Part shown: piece after piece, positions 15,773-24,758 of the stretch
How positions within the stretch are numbered: the stretch's first letter is position 1
Layout: every line of letters begins with the position of its first letter
Made by a program: the position numbers and the translations under genes
Source of the DNA: Nodosilinea sp. FACHB-131
Lineage (GTDB): Bacteria; Cyanobacteriota; Cyanobacteriia; Phormidesmidales; Phormidesmidaceae
Reading direction: 5' to 3'
Length of the DNA: 64,000 bases
NCBI RefSeq assembly: GCF_014695395.1
Contig: NZ_JACJOF010000010.1
Coordinates: 213,336 to 277,335 of the forward strand
Notes under the pieces: model-generated
What the model was told of the DNA's origin: nothing
Seen by the model: the letters and a program-made list of their open reading frames with translations, nothing else
The model's database searches: none

Positions 15773-16516
15773 CTAAAAAGCCGATCGCCCCAACCAAAAC
15801 AGCTCGGGCTGAGGGTTGTGGCGACAGGGGGGCCAGTAGCGCAGCGCCTCTGCATCGAGCTGGGGCGACGGCATCGGCAGATCTTGGGCCAGGCACAGAT
15901 GGGCGATCGCCCGACCAAACTCGGCCCCGTGCCCTGGAATTCTCGCTATAGCGTGGGCTAGCTCATGGGCCACCAGCCCCGGCCAGTCAGCGGGCACAAT
16001 GCGGCCCGCATCAACCATCAGCGTAATGGGGGCAGAGCGATCGCCCATCAGGGCCGGTCTTTGACCAACACGAAGCGTCCCGTTTGGAAAATTGCTCTCT
16101 ATTGGGCTCGGCCCATCACAGCAAAACCCATCTACCCCGGCCTGGGGCGCGATCGGGGCCGCAAAGATTTGCATGTCGGGGGATGAGACCGTCTCAAAAC
16201 ACTCCAGCAGGTCGCGCAAAATGACGTTGAGCTGCTGGTTTACCCGGTGAATGTGCTGACCAATCCAGCTTAGGGCTTCCCCCGGGGGGTCGGCTACGTG
16301 GGCCAGAGCAATCCAGCGGGGTTCGACCGACAGGTCGCGCAGCAGGCCTAAATACTGTGTAGCCCGCACCACGGGGTCAGCGCCGCTAGCAGGGGCCTGC
16401 TGCCAATAGGCAGCCTGGTAAACCTGCTGATCAAAGCTAGAGGCATCGTTGGAACCTGGCTGGAACGGAGGCTCGTTCCGATTCGGTTCCCGTTCGTGCT
16501 GCAAATCGCTGACCAT
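15773..16516 (-). CDS. Putative SprT-like zinc metalloprotein
   Basis: This 247-residue protein is not a named family to me. Its middle contains a clear zinc-protease-type motif, HELAHAIARIPGHGAEF. This is HExxH followed by GHG..F, as in SprT/M48-like minimal metallohydrolases. The region before it (ITLMVDAGRIVPADWPGLVA) supplies the preceding strand and helix. The N-terminal 60 residues are polar and Gln/Asn-rich and probably disordered. The start at 16516 is preferred; an in-frame upstream ATG at 16591 adds a non-conserved extension. No signal peptide. Function unknown; peptidase activity is an inference from the motif. Confidence 0.7.
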   Translation of the reverse strand: MVSDLQHEREPNRNEPPFQPGSNDASSFDQQVYQAAYWQQAPASGADPVVRATQYLGLLRDLSVEPRWIALAHVADPPGEALSWIGQHIHRVNQQLNVILRDLLECFETVSSPDMQIFAAPIAPQAGVDGFCCDGPSPIESNFPNGTLRVGQRPALMGDRSAPITLMVDAGRIVPADWPGLVAHELAHAIARIPGHGAEFGRAIAHLCLAQDLPMPSPQLDAEALRYWPPCRHNPQPELFWLGRSAF

Positions 16517-16794
16517 GGGTGAATAACTGAAAACCGGAGCAATAGGCAAAATTTTCCCACAGGATCTCTGCGATCGGTAAGCGACGAACACTTTAAAACC
16601 GCTATTTTCGTTAGTCTAAATAGGAACTCAAGGCAATAGTTTGGGCATTGCCACCCCTCTGGCATACCAAATCTAGACCAAAAATCTATCCGAATAACAG
16701 TATCCAAAGCACAAAAATTTCCTCCGTCAACGGGGCAAAGTTATATATTTAATAAAGAACCTTTGGTAAAACGCAGCACTCCTCCCCACGATTC

Positions 16795-17532
16795 ATGGTT
16801 GCCACTCCTAGTCTCAGCACCTTTAGCCAGCGCCCCCGCAACGGGGACGCGGAAACGCTGAGAAAAATTTTCGCCGCTGTAGATGCAACCAGCTGCCCCT
16901 ATACCTACAACTTTCACATGCACACCGCTTGCTCCGACGGCAAGCTCACCCCCGCTGGCCTCATGGAGCAGGTGGTCGATATTGGCCTCAGCGCCTTTGC
17001 TATCACTGACCACCACACCGTTAAGGGTTACCAGCAGGCCAAAGCCTGGCTGGAAGATTGGCAGTGGCGCCACCCTACTTCCCTCCGCAGCCGCCAGCGC
17101 GGCAAGGGTGGGGCTGTGCCGCGGCTATTTACCGGTGTAGAAATCACCGCTATTCTGGTTGAAACCGAGGTGCACATTTTGGGCTATGGCTTTGCGCCCG
17201 GCCACGATGCGATCGAGCCCTACCTGCGGGGTTACGCGCCCCGAGGCGAGGCCAAGCTCGCGGTTGCTGTCATCGCAGCAATTCAAGCGGCAGGGGGCAT
17301 TGCCGTGCTGGCTCACCCCGCCCGCTACCGCACCTCCGCTAAAACTCTGGTGCCCATCGCGGCGGCCCTCGGCATTGACGGGGTCGAAACCTACTACGCC
17401 TATGCCAACCCTGAACACTGGGCTCCCTGCCCCCGCCACACGCCCACCATTGAGCAATTGGCCCAAGACCACGGCCTGCTGACGACCTGCGGCACTGACA
17501 CCCATGGGCCAAATCTGCTGCGGCGACTGTAG
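16795..17532 (+). CDS. PHP-domain phosphoesterase (YciV/TrpH type)
   Basis: This 245-residue PHP metal-dependent phosphoesterase has all metal-binding motifs: NFHMHTACSDGK near residue 40, ITDHHTVKGY near 65, a glutamate in FTGVEITA, GIAVLAHPARY near 175, and CGTDTHGPN at the C-terminus. Family members include the 5'-3' exoribonuclease/nucleotidase RNase AM (YciV). The protein is slightly shorter than E. coli YciV, with the final helix trimmed. The ATG at 16795 follows an AT-rich promoter-like stretch (TTATATATTTAATAAAG at 16740-16756). Confidence 0.85.
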   Translation: MVATPSLSTFSQRPRNGDAETLRKIFAAVDATSCPYTYNFHMHTACSDGKLTPAGLMEQVVDIGLSAFAITDHHTVKGYQQAKAWLEDWQWRHPTSLRSRQRGKGGAVPRLFTGVEITAILVETEVHILGYGFAPGHDAIEPYLRGYAPRGEAKLAVAVIAAIQAAGGIAVLAHPARYRTSAKTLVPIAAALGIDGVETYYAYANPEHWAPCPRHTPTIEQLAQDHGLLTTCGTDTHGPNLLRRL

Positions 17533-17729
17533 GTAGCTAGGGGCAACTACGCTGTGCTCAAATATGCAATCGAGCGTAACATTGAGCGGCAAGCAGCCCG
17601 TTACGTCCTGGTGCAGCAAACTACCTAAAAGGCCTGCCCGCACCACGATCGGGGAACAGGTAGTCGATCGCAGCGCGGCGAAAGCTGAGCAGGTCATAGC
17701 CTGAGGAATGCGCCCTGGGCGATCGCCAA

Positions 17730-18341
17730 CTACCGCCGAAACACGAACAAGTTGCCTGTAGCACCGCGCCCAAACCGTAGATCTTCATCCAGATAGGACG
17801 TGATCCACAGCGCCTCTTGGCGAAGGAATTCGAGCACCGGCACGGTAATTTGGGGCAGGTGCAGTCCAGCAATCCCCAACAGACGAGTGGCCTGCACCGT
17901 GAAGGCCCCAAAGCTAACGCGGGCGCTTTCGCCTTCTTCGTAGGGCTTCCAAATGCCCTGGGCCGTGGCGGTGAGTTCGCCAAAGAAGGGTAGGGACAGC
18001 ACAGCGCCATTTTCGGTGGCAATGCCAGCCCCGCTGCCCTCGGAGTCGGTCAGCCGTTGCCACACGCGCTGAATGCTTACCGGCAAAGGAAACTGCCGCC
18101 CTATCCGCCGCGTGACTACCGTGCCCCGCGAGGCATAGACCAGGGCCCAGGAGCCCAGCAGCATGGGCCAGTGCTCAGGCCGTAGGGGCTGGTCAATGGG
18201 GTTCAGGGCTTCCAGTTCGCAGATGATTTGGTCGATGGCAGGATGCTCTACAGGCAAAATAGCATCTTCGATTTCTAAAGCGTCAATGCTCTGGAGCAGC
18301 TGAGTTTTAAGCTGATGGCGGCGAGTCTGAAGAGGAGTCAT
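17730..18341 (-). CDS. PAP/fibrillin (plastoglobulin-like) protein
   Basis: This 203-residue protein has the PAP_fibrillin pattern. An N-terminal helical region (RHQLKTQLLQSIDALE) is followed by GSWALVYASRGTVV (the family's W-x-L-(V/L)-Y strand) and a C-terminal ITSYLDEDLRFGRGATGNLFVFRR. The last segment is the highly conserved D-x-x-(L/I)-R-(F/I)-x-RG-x-x-G-x-(L/F)-FV motif. Such lipocalin-like proteins associate with thylakoid lipid bodies in chloroplasts and cyanobacteria and are linked to photoprotection. A second paralogue lies at 39147-39740. The 197-nt spacer before it (17533-17729) shows nothing specific. Confidence 0.85.
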   Translation of the reverse strand: MTPLQTRRHQLKTQLLQSIDALEIEDAILPVEHPAIDQIICELEALNPIDQPLRPEHWPMLLGSWALVYASRGTVVTRRIGRQFPLPVSIQRVWQRLTDSEGSGAGIATENGAVLSLPFFGELTATAQGIWKPYEEGESARVSFGAFTVQATRLLGIAGLHLPQITVPVLEFLRQEALWITSYLDEDLRFGRGATGNLFVFRR

Positions 18342-18407
18342 TGCAGCAGGAAAATGAGGGGAGTGGGGAGCCTATGTAGGCTGAGAATCTTAGGATACCC
18401 GGCAAAG

Positions 18408-19781
18408 TCAAACAGACTTCTCCAACGGCAGCGGCAGATTGCGAATTGAAAAATCGAGCAGCTCCATGGGGTGAAAGAGCGGCACCGATCGCGCCTGCCC
18501 AGCCATGTGCTGCTGAATTTGCAGCGAGCAGCCGGGGTTTGGGGAGGCGACCAGGGCCGCGCCGGTATTCAGCAGATTTTTTACCTTCATCTGGCCTAGC
18601 TCTGCCGCCACGTCAGGGTGCAGCATGTTGTAGACTCCGGCGCTGCCGCAGCAGAGGGCGGCATCAATGGGTTCTCGCAGGGTGACGCCGGGAATTTGTT
18701 TGAGTAGTTGGCGGGGCTGAAGACTGATTTTTTGGCCGTGGAGCAGGTGGCAGGCGTCTTGATAGACGATGGGCAGAGCGCCTGAGGTGATGGGGTGCAG
18801 TGGCGTTGTCAGCCCCACCTGGGCGAGAAATTCTTGCACATCGCGGACTTTGGCCACAAAGGCTTTGGCGCGATCGCGATACTCCGGGTCATCCTGCAAG
18901 ATATGGTGGTACTCCTTCAGGGTATGGCCGCAGCCAGCCGCGTTGATCACCACGTAATCGACCTCGGCCGCCTCGAAGCAGTCGATCATGCGGCGGGCCA
19001 GGGTTTGGGCCTGAGCCGCTTGCCCCTGGTGGGCGGGTAGCGCCGCGCAGCACCCCTGCTCGTGGGGAATCACCACCTCGCAACCGTTGGCGCTGAGCAC
19101 CCGCGCCGTCGCCGCATTCACATCTGAGAAAAATACGCGCTGCACACAGCCCAGCACCATGCCCACCCGGTAGCGCTGTTCGCCCACTGCCGGAATCAGT
19201 TCGGGCAGGTCATCTTGAAAGCTCTCGGCGGTGATTGGGGGCAGCAGCGATTCCATGGCCGCCAGGCTGGGGGATAGTTTGGCTAGCAGCCCGGTTTTCT
19301 GCACCAGCTGAGAAATCCCCAGCTTTTGGTAAAGGTACAGGGGACCGGCCATTGCCCGCAGCCGGGTGGGATAGGGGAACAGGCTGAAGATCAGCGATCG
19401 CACCAATCGTTCTGGCAGCGATCGCTCATGGTTGCGCTCCACCTGGGGTCGCACCGCTGCAATTAGCTGGTCGTACTGCACTCCGGAAGGGCAGGCGGTG
19501 GTGCAGGCCAGGCAGCCCAGGCAGGAGTCAAAATGCTTTGCCGAAGTAGCCGACAGGGGCGCTTCGCCCGTGTTGATGGCGTCCATCAAATAAATGCGGC
19601 CCCGAGGTGAGTCCATTTCGGTGCCGAGCACGCGGTAGCTGGGGCAGGTGGTGAGGCAAAACCCGCAGTGCACACAGGCATCAATCAGCTTGGGGTCGGG
19701 GGGATGTTGGGCATCAAACCCGTCAGCAACACTGGCAGCGGTGGGCCAAGCGGCGGGCGCTGAAGACTCTGAGGTCGTCAT
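18408..19781 (-). CDS. glcF: Glycolate oxidase iron-sulfur subunit
   Basis: This 457-residue protein has two ferredoxin-type [4Fe-4S] motifs, CVHCGFCLTTCP (near residue 37) and CLGCLACTTACP (near residue 89). Two CCG domains follow (GCVQRVFFSDVNAATARVL ... EQGCCAALPAHQG, and QDACHLLHGQ ... ALCCGSAGVYN). It works with GlcD/GlcE in glycolate dehydrogenase of the photorespiratory 2-phosphoglycolate pathway. glcD/glcE are not adjacent, as is usual in cyanobacteria. ATG 19781 is chosen; the upstream in-frame start at 19826 adds 15 poorly conserved residues. Confidence 0.9.
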   Translation of the reverse strand: MTTSESSAPAAWPTAASVADGFDAQHPPDPKLIDACVHCGFCLTTCPSYRVLGTEMDSPRGRIYLMDAINTGEAPLSATSAKHFDSCLGCLACTTACPSGVQYDQLIAAVRPQVERNHERSLPERLVRSLIFSLFPYPTRLRAMAGPLYLYQKLGISQLVQKTGLLAKLSPSLAAMESLLPPITAESFQDDLPELIPAVGEQRYRVGMVLGCVQRVFFSDVNAATARVLSANGCEVVIPHEQGCCAALPAHQGQAAQAQTLARRMIDCFEAAEVDYVVINAAGCGHTLKEYHHILQDDPEYRDRAKAFVAKVRDVQEFLAQVGLTTPLHPITSGALPIVYQDACHLLHGQKISLQPRQLLKQIPGVTLREPIDAALCCGSAGVYNMLHPDVAAELGQMKVKNLLNTGAALVASPNPGCSLQIQQHMAGQARSVPLFHPMELLDFSIRNLPLPLEKSV

Positions 19782-19916
19782 GGAAACGTGGGTAAGGGCT
19801 GCTTTCAGCCTAGCGCGATTGCCCACCGAATAACCTTAGGGCAGCGAAGATCCCGCAATGATGAGCGTAGGGATAGGCTTAGGAGATCGGGTGGGAGATC
19901 TCTCAAATTTCTTCTG

Positions 19917-20024
19917 GGAAAATTGCCTTAAAAAGCTCTCTTAGAAAGGGGTAGGCCTTTGAAGATCCACTGGGTTTCTGCTAAAGGAATTGCCTTAAAA
20001 AGCCCCCTTAGAGCGGGGGCAGGC
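19917..20024. repeat. Two direct copies of a ~39-nt repeat
   Basis: ATTGCCTTAAAAAGC followed by a C/T stretch, TTAGA and a G-run plus AGGC occurs at 19917-19955 and again at 19985-20024, about 68 nt apart. The second copy also contains a small hairpin (GCCCCC/GGGGGC). The repeats lie 3' of the FMN reductase gene and 5' of glcF. Confidence 0.6.
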
Positions 20025-20045
20025 ATGGTAACTAGAAGACTAGGT

Positions 20046-20591
20046 TTAATCCACCCCGCGCAGCTTGCGGGTGTTGTCGTAAAGACTTTGGGCGAGACCA
20101 TCGAGGCGTTGAGAAAGCCTTTCATCTACGATCTTGCCCTGATCGTCGAAGGCTTGCCAAGCCTGGCCGATCGCCACCTGTTCGGGCACCACCCAGGTGT
20201 GCACCCAGCGCAGAATGGTGCGCAGATCGTTGAGGGCGTTATTGTTGGACTGACCACCGAGAATGCTGACTGCCCCAGCTACTTTGCCGTCGAGCTGGTC
20301 AAAGCTCATTAGGTCTAGGGCGTTCTTCAGCACGCCGCTGACGCTGCCGTGGTACTCGGGGGTAACCAGCACAAAGCCGTCAGCTTCAAGAAACGCCTGG
20401 CGCAAACGCTCTACGTCAGGGTGATCAGGATAATCTTTGCCGCCGTGACAGAGGGGCAGGTTCATCTCGCGTAGGTCGAGTTGCTCAACGTCAGCTCCGA
20501 GGGCGCCAAGGCGATCGCATACCAGCCCCAGCGCCAGCTGACTATAGGAATTGGGCCGCAAACTACCAGCGATACCGACAAACTTCACCAC
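20046..20591 (-). CDS. NADPH-dependent FMN reductase family protein
   Basis: This 181-residue flavodoxin-fold protein of the FMN_red family has the phosphate-binding loop IAGSLRPNSYSQLAL at the N-terminus and FVLVTPEYHGSVSGVLKNALD in the middle. The second motif lies over the isoalloxazine. It likely uses NAD(P)H to reduce FMN, quinones or metal/chromate-type substrates. Length is typical. ATG at 20591; the purine-rich AGCAGGAGGTATGCAG sequence lies just upstream and includes a strong GGAGG. It is transcribed divergently from the hydrolase at 20784. Confidence 0.88.
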   Translation of the reverse strand: MVKFVGIAGSLRPNSYSQLALGLVCDRLGALGADVEQLDLREMNLPLCHGGKDYPDHPDVERLRQAFLEADGFVLVTPEYHGSVSGVLKNALDLMSFDQLDGKVAGAVSILGGQSNNNALNDLRTILRWVHTWVVPEQVAIGQAWQAFDDQGKIVDERLSQRLDGLAQSLYDNTRKLRGVD

Positions 20592-20783
20592 TGCATACCT
20601 CCTGCTCGCTTAAGCATAATCGTAATGACTTCAGGTTAATAAGGATTGTCACGATTTGTCAACTAGCCCACGCTCTCTCGATCAGCTTTGCTAAGGCTCT
20701 TCTCAATAAAACGTCCTCCAACAAAACGGCCATGCCCCACGGTTAATCGGCTATAGTGACGGCAAATTACCCCGCCGGTTGCC

Positions 20784-21827
20784 TTGGGCAAACCCTCACC
20801 AAATTCCCTCGAATGCGTTCGAGCCGTTGGCCCGCCGCTGGCGACCCCGGCTGCCGTTCCCTTGAGCCCGCTCACCATTGGGGGCGAAATAATTCCATTG
20901 GGTAAGCGGGTGCGGCTCGACCTGCCAGTGGCTCGCCTGACTACCGGCACCATGATGTCGCTGCCGGTGACGGTGATCAGCGGCAAAAAGCCGGGGCCGC
21001 GCCTCTGGCTCAGTGCCGCCATTCACGGCGACGAGCTCAACGGGGTCGACGTCATTCGCCGGATTGCTAAGTCGCTTAGGCCCAATCGCCTAGCTGGATC
21101 AGTGATTGCGGTGCCGGTGGTGAACATTTTTGGCCTGCTAGAACAGTCCCGCTACCTGCCCGATCGCCGCGATCTCAACCGCTCGTTTCCCGGCTCTAGC
21201 CGAGGGTCGATGGCCAGCCGGCTAGCGGCCCTGTTTATGCGGGAGGTGGTCAGTCAGTGCACCCATGGCATTGACCTGCACACGGCTGCAATTCACCGAG
21301 TTAACCTGCCCCAGGTGCGGGCCGACCTCAACGATCCGGCCACCTACGATTTTGCCAAAGCCTTTGGGGCTCCAGTTATCATCCACGCCTCCCACCGCGA
21401 TGGCTCCTTGCGCCAAGCCGCCGCTAAACGCCACATTCCCACGCTGCTCTACGAAGCGGGCGAGGCGCTGCGATTCGACGAATCGGCAATTCAAACCGGG
21501 GTTAATGGCATTTACCGGGTGATGGCCTACCTAGGCATGTATACGCCGCCAGCCATGGACCAGCCATCGACGTTAGAAGTGCGAGAGACTCGCTGGGTCC
21601 GTGCCTCTCGCGGCGGCATCTGGCACCGATCGGTTTCCCTGGGCGATGAAGTCAAGCAGCGCCAGCCCCTGGGCTTTATCAGCGATACCTTTGGCGACAA
21701 GCCGGTGCAGGTGCGTAGCCCCATGGCAGGTATTGTGATTGGCCACAGCCAAAACCCGTTGGTCAACCAGGGCGATGCTCTGGTTCACGTCGCCAGCGTC
21801 AAGGCAGCGATCGAGCAAGAACAGTAG
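20784..21827 (+). CDS. Succinylglutamate desuccinylase/aspartoacylase family zinc hydrolase
   Basis: This 347-residue M14-like protein has zinc-binding AAIHGDELNG (H-x-x-E) near residue 76 and GIDLHTAAIH near 158 (third ligand). A further substrate-site motif is YLPDRRDLNRSFPG. The C-terminal third (VRSPMAGIVIGHSQNPLVNQGDAL, given here as VRSPMAGIVIGH and NPLVNQGDAL) is a barrel-sandwich domain usual for this subgroup. It probably deacylates an N-acyl amino acid or peptide; the substrate is unknown. The start is uncertain. No in-frame ATG exists before the conserved region, so TTG at 20784, or a later TTG, must be used. Confidence 0.82.
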   Translation: MGKPSPNSLECVRAVGPPLATPAAVPLSPLTIGGEIIPLGKRVRLDLPVARLTTGTMMSLPVTVISGKKPGPRLWLSAAIHGDELNGVDVIRRIAKSLRPNRLAGSVIAVPVVNIFGLLEQSRYLPDRRDLNRSFPGSSRGSMASRLAALFMREVVSQCTHGIDLHTAAIHRVNLPQVRADLNDPATYDFAKAFGAPVIIHASHRDGSLRQAAAKRHIPTLLYEAGEALRFDESAIQTGVNGIYRVMAYLGMYTPPAMDQPSTLEVRETRWVRASRGGIWHRSVSLGDEVKQRQPLGFISDTFGDKPVQVRSPMAGIVIGHSQNPLVNQGDALVHVASVKAAIEQEQ

Positions 21828-21863
21828 GATGAGCACAGCGACGCCCGCCCATCCCGCTAGACC

Positions 21864-23579
21864 ATGCAGCGATTTACCCAGCTTTTTTCGGATATAGATG
21901 CGACCACCTCGACCAATGAGAAGGTGCGATCGCTGCAAGCCTACTTTCAAGAGGCCGAACCCGCCGACAAAGTCTGGGCGCTCTACCTGCTGCTGGGCAA
22001 AACCCGCCGCCGCCTGGTGACCTCGCGGACGCTGCGGGACGTATTCTTGCAGATTTCCGATATTCCCGAGTGGTTGTTTAAGGACTGCTACGCCCAGGTG
22101 GGCGACTCAGCGGAGGTGATTGCGCTGCTGCTGCGGGATGTGGATCTGCCCGGCCAGTCCTTGGCGGCTGGGGTTTCTAAAGCAGAGGGCAGCCAAACTA
22201 GCAATGTTTCCGCTAGGGGCGCCCAGCCCTCCCAGGTTGATGCCGATCGCCAACCCCAGGCCGGTCGACCCCCCTCTGTTTCGCTGCACCAGTGGATGGA
22301 GGACATTATTCCCATGTATAAAGCCATGGAGACCGACGATGAACGGCGCGATTTGATCGTCTCCTGGTGGGCGGCGCTAGACAATACCGGGATCTTTGTA
22401 CTCAACAAGATTCTCACTGGAGCCTTTCGGGTCGGTGCATCGGCAAAGCTGGTGATCAAGGGCCTCGCTGCTGCCACGGGTGTTTCTGAAGCCGTGCTGG
22501 CCCACCGGCTAATGGGCGACTTTAGCCCCACGGTCGAGTTCTACACCAGCCTGACCAGTGAAGCAGCCACGCAAAATGCTCCCAGCCAGCCCTACCCGTT
22601 CTTTTTGGCCACCTCTCTGGACGAAGAAAAATTTCAGGGCGAGGACTGCTCCCGCTGGCGGGCGGAGTGGAAGTGGGATGGCATTCGCGCCCAGGTGATT
22701 AAGCGGGCCGACCAGGTATTTGTCTGGTCGCGGGGCGAAGACCTGGTCACAGACCAGTTTCCGGAAGTGGAGGCGATGATGGCCACCTTCCCCAACGGCA
22801 TTGTGATGGATGGGGAAATTCTCTGTTGGCAAGACGGCATGCCGCTGTCGTTTAACCACCTGCAAAAGCGCCTAGGCCGCAAGAAAGTCAGCAAAAAGGT
22901 AATGGAAGATAGCCCTGTCCACTTCATCGCCTACGACCTGCTGGAGTACGGCGGCATCGATATTCGGGAGAAAAGCTGGAGCGATCGCACCCAGTCGCTC
23001 TCCACTCTGCTGGCTGTGCACACCGCCCCCAACCTGCATCAGTCTGTGCCCCTTGAGTTTCAGTCCTTTACCGAACTGGCGACCCTGCGCCAAAACTCGC
23101 GCCAGCAGGGGGCCGAGGGGCTGGTGGTGAAGGCAATCGACAGCCCCTACCTGGTGGGCCGCAAGCGCGGCTACTGGTGGAAGTATAAGGTTGAGCCGAT
23201 GAGCCTGGATGCGGTGCTGATCTACGCCCAGGCGGGCAGTGGCAAGCGGGCCAACCTCTTCACCGACTATACCTTTGCCCTCTGGCAGGGCGATACGCTG
23301 GTGCCCTTCGCCAAAGCCTACAGCGGGCTGGATAATGCCGAGATTGACGCGCTGGATAAATGGATTCGTCGCCACACGACGGAGCGGTTTGGACCGGTGC
23401 GATCGGTGGAGCCGATTCACGTATTCGAGATTGGCTTTGAGGGCATTGCCGCATCGACCCGCCACAAGTCGGGTATTTCGGTGCGTTTTCCCCGCATTCT
23501 GCGCTGGCGAAAGGATAAACCTGCCGCCGAAGCCGATACCCTAGAGTCGGCTAGGGAGTTGTTAGCGACCTTTGGATGA
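21864..23579 (+). CDS. ATP-dependent DNA ligase
   Basis: This 571-residue ligase has an N-terminal DNA-binding domain (residues ~1-220) with the family motif GAFRVGASAKLVIKGLA. The nucleotidyltransferase domain carries motif I EWKWDGIRAQ (adenylated Lys270), motif III-like VHFIAYDLLEYGG, motif IV EGLVVKA and motif V GYWWKYKV. An OB-fold domain follows and ends with GISVRFPRILRWRKDKP. It seals nicks using ATP and is distinct from the NAD-dependent LigA. In many bacteria this ligase sits in a damage-response cluster with an Lhr-like helicase, a beta-CASP nuclease and a phosphoesterase. None of those genes is in this window. A low-complexity insert (~residues 100-140) separates the N-terminal subdomains. 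It starts 36 nt after the hydrolase and is probably co-transcribed with it. Confidence 0.9.
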   Translation: MQRFTQLFSDIDATTSTNEKVRSLQAYFQEAEPADKVWALYLLLGKTRRRLVTSRTLRDVFLQISDIPEWLFKDCYAQVGDSAEVIALLLRDVDLPGQSLAAGVSKAEGSQTSNVSARGAQPSQVDADRQPQAGRPPSVSLHQWMEDIIPMYKAMETDDERRDLIVSWWAALDNTGIFVLNKILTGAFRVGASAKLVIKGLAAATGVSEAVLAHRLMGDFSPTVEFYTSLTSEAATQNAPSQPYPFFLATSLDEEKFQGEDCSRWRAEWKWDGIRAQVIKRADQVFVWSRGEDLVTDQFPEVEAMMATFPNGIVMDGEILCWQDGMPLSFNHLQKRLGRKKVSKKVMEDSPVHFIAYDLLEYGGIDIREKSWSDRTQSLSTLLAVHTAPNLHQSVPLEFQSFTELATLRQNSRQQGAEGLVVKAIDSPYLVGRKRGYWWKYKVEPMSLDAVLIYAQAGSGKRANLFTDYTFALWQGDTLVPFAKAYSGLDNAEIDALDKWIRRHTTERFGPVRSVEPIHVFEIGFEGIAASTRHKSGISVRFPRILRWRKDKPAAEADTLESARELLATFG

Positions 23580-23619
23580 GCAACCTCGGGCCGAATCGGT
23601 GACGTGTCGCAAACAACCA

Positions 23620-23883
23620 TCAGGATTTGGCCAGGGCGCGATCGACAGCCTCTAAATCTTGCTCTATGTCGGCTTCTGCATAGTGCAAGTAGGCTTTGTG
23701 CTCTTTAAGGAAGGCATCAGTAGTTAACTTGGACGGCAGTTGAAGCATGCGTTGAACTTCGGCTGCACTGATGAGCTTTGAACGGTACGCCTCAACGGCT
23801 ACGGCTTCTAAAGCTTTTTGCGATAGGCTACCCACGTGTGCTTGCAGGCGCTGCTCAATGTCACTAGGGAGGGTGATATTCAT
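23620..23883 (-). CDS. UPF0175 family antitoxin-like protein
   Basis: This 87-residue protein matches UPF0175, predicted small helix-turn-helix antitoxins. Characteristic parts are KALEAVAVEAYRSKLISAAE, QRMLQLPSK and DAFLKEHKAYLHYAEADIEQD. UPF0175 genes are commonly followed by a PIN-domain (DUF3368) toxin gene. Here the stop at 23620 is only 41 nt from the end of the convergent ligase gene, so no downstream toxin fits. It therefore appears orphaned. Promoter: the 134-nt spacer upstream is AT-rich, with no clear pair of boxes. Confidence 0.8.
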   Translation of the reverse strand: MNITLPSDIEQRLQAHVGSLSQKALEAVAVEAYRSKLISAAEVQRMLQLPSKLTTDAFLKEHKAYLHYAEADIEQDLEAVDRALAKS

Positions 23884-24017
23884 AGCTCAGCTCCGTTGGC
23901 CGTGGAGGATACGGGAGTCATTATTTAGCATAACTTTCAGATCAGCACCCTATCGGGTAAACAAAGAGGTGTATCTCTATCCTTCGCTGATCAGTAATGT
24001 CAGACTAATGAGCTAAT

Positions 24018-24758
24018 TCAACCCCTTTTAGGGCCTAAAATTCGATAGCGTTGCGTGATAATGTTAACCAACTTCTCTGCTTCCGCACCGTTGATTATGC
24101 CCATGCCAAATTCGTAACGCTTTGTGTTGTACTCAAACAGAATGCCGCTACAAAACCCACGAGAAAATCGAAACGGTTCTAACGGATCTTTAGACGTTCT
24201 CAGATCGTCAAACCGAAGTTTGTGAAGCTTCGTCAAATCAATTTTCATTAAACGATCAAAAAAGGTTTCACTAACCATTGAGGTAATAGAATAATTGTCA
24301 AGTGAAGCAATGAATGTTTTGTCATCCATGCGCTCGGCATCACTTCCAGGTAATTGAACCTCCTTAAGGTTTCTAACCCGTAGATTGTGAATCTTTTCTA
24401 GGTCAAACTTCCGTTCACGAGAAAAACCTAAGATTTTGTATTGTAAGATCATGCGGATGCTGTTAACGTGGATAATCCTTCTTCCAGTTAAATTCCAAAA
24501 GATTAACCCGGCCATTAAAATATCAGCTGCGATAAAAACTATTAGAAAAATTATAAATAACCAAAAGGGTTTGCTTGGATCGCCAAGTACATCCGGGATT
24601 GCAAACAACATTGCCAGAGTAACTATTCCAGATAGAAGAAGAGTAAGTGCACACAATATAACCATGCCCCATTCTTTGCGCACGGAAATGACAATATGCA
24701 GTCCTCTATCACTATCGGTAATAACTGTGCCGCTATTTGGCAATTGAATTGCTTCCAC
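24018..24758 (-). CDS. Two-TM membrane protein of unknown function
   Basis: This 246-residue protein has two adjacent hydrophobic segments (MVILCALTLLLSGIVTLAML near residue 32 and LFIIFLIVFIAADILMAGLI near 67). They are followed by a basic, mixed beta-strand C-terminal domain (RRIIHVNSIRMILQYKILGF ...). The arrangement recalls bacterial PH-like (bPH/DUF304) membrane proteins but I cannot assign it. Base composition is clearly more AT-rich than the surroundings and HIP1 sites are absent, consistent with a recently acquired gene. The start is ATG at 24758. It is monocistronic. Confidence 0.65.
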   Translation of the reverse strand: MEAIQLPNSGTVITDSDRGLHIVISVRKEWGMVILCALTLLLSGIVTLAMLFAIPDVLGDPSKPFWLFIIFLIVFIAADILMAGLIFWNLTGRRIIHVNSIRMILQYKILGFSRERKFDLEKIHNLRVRNLKEVQLPGSDAERMDDKTFIASLDNYSITSMVSETFFDRLMKIDLTKLHKLRFDDLRTSKDPLEPFRFSRGFCSGILFEYNTKRYEFGMGIINGAEAEKLVNIITQRYRILGPKRG

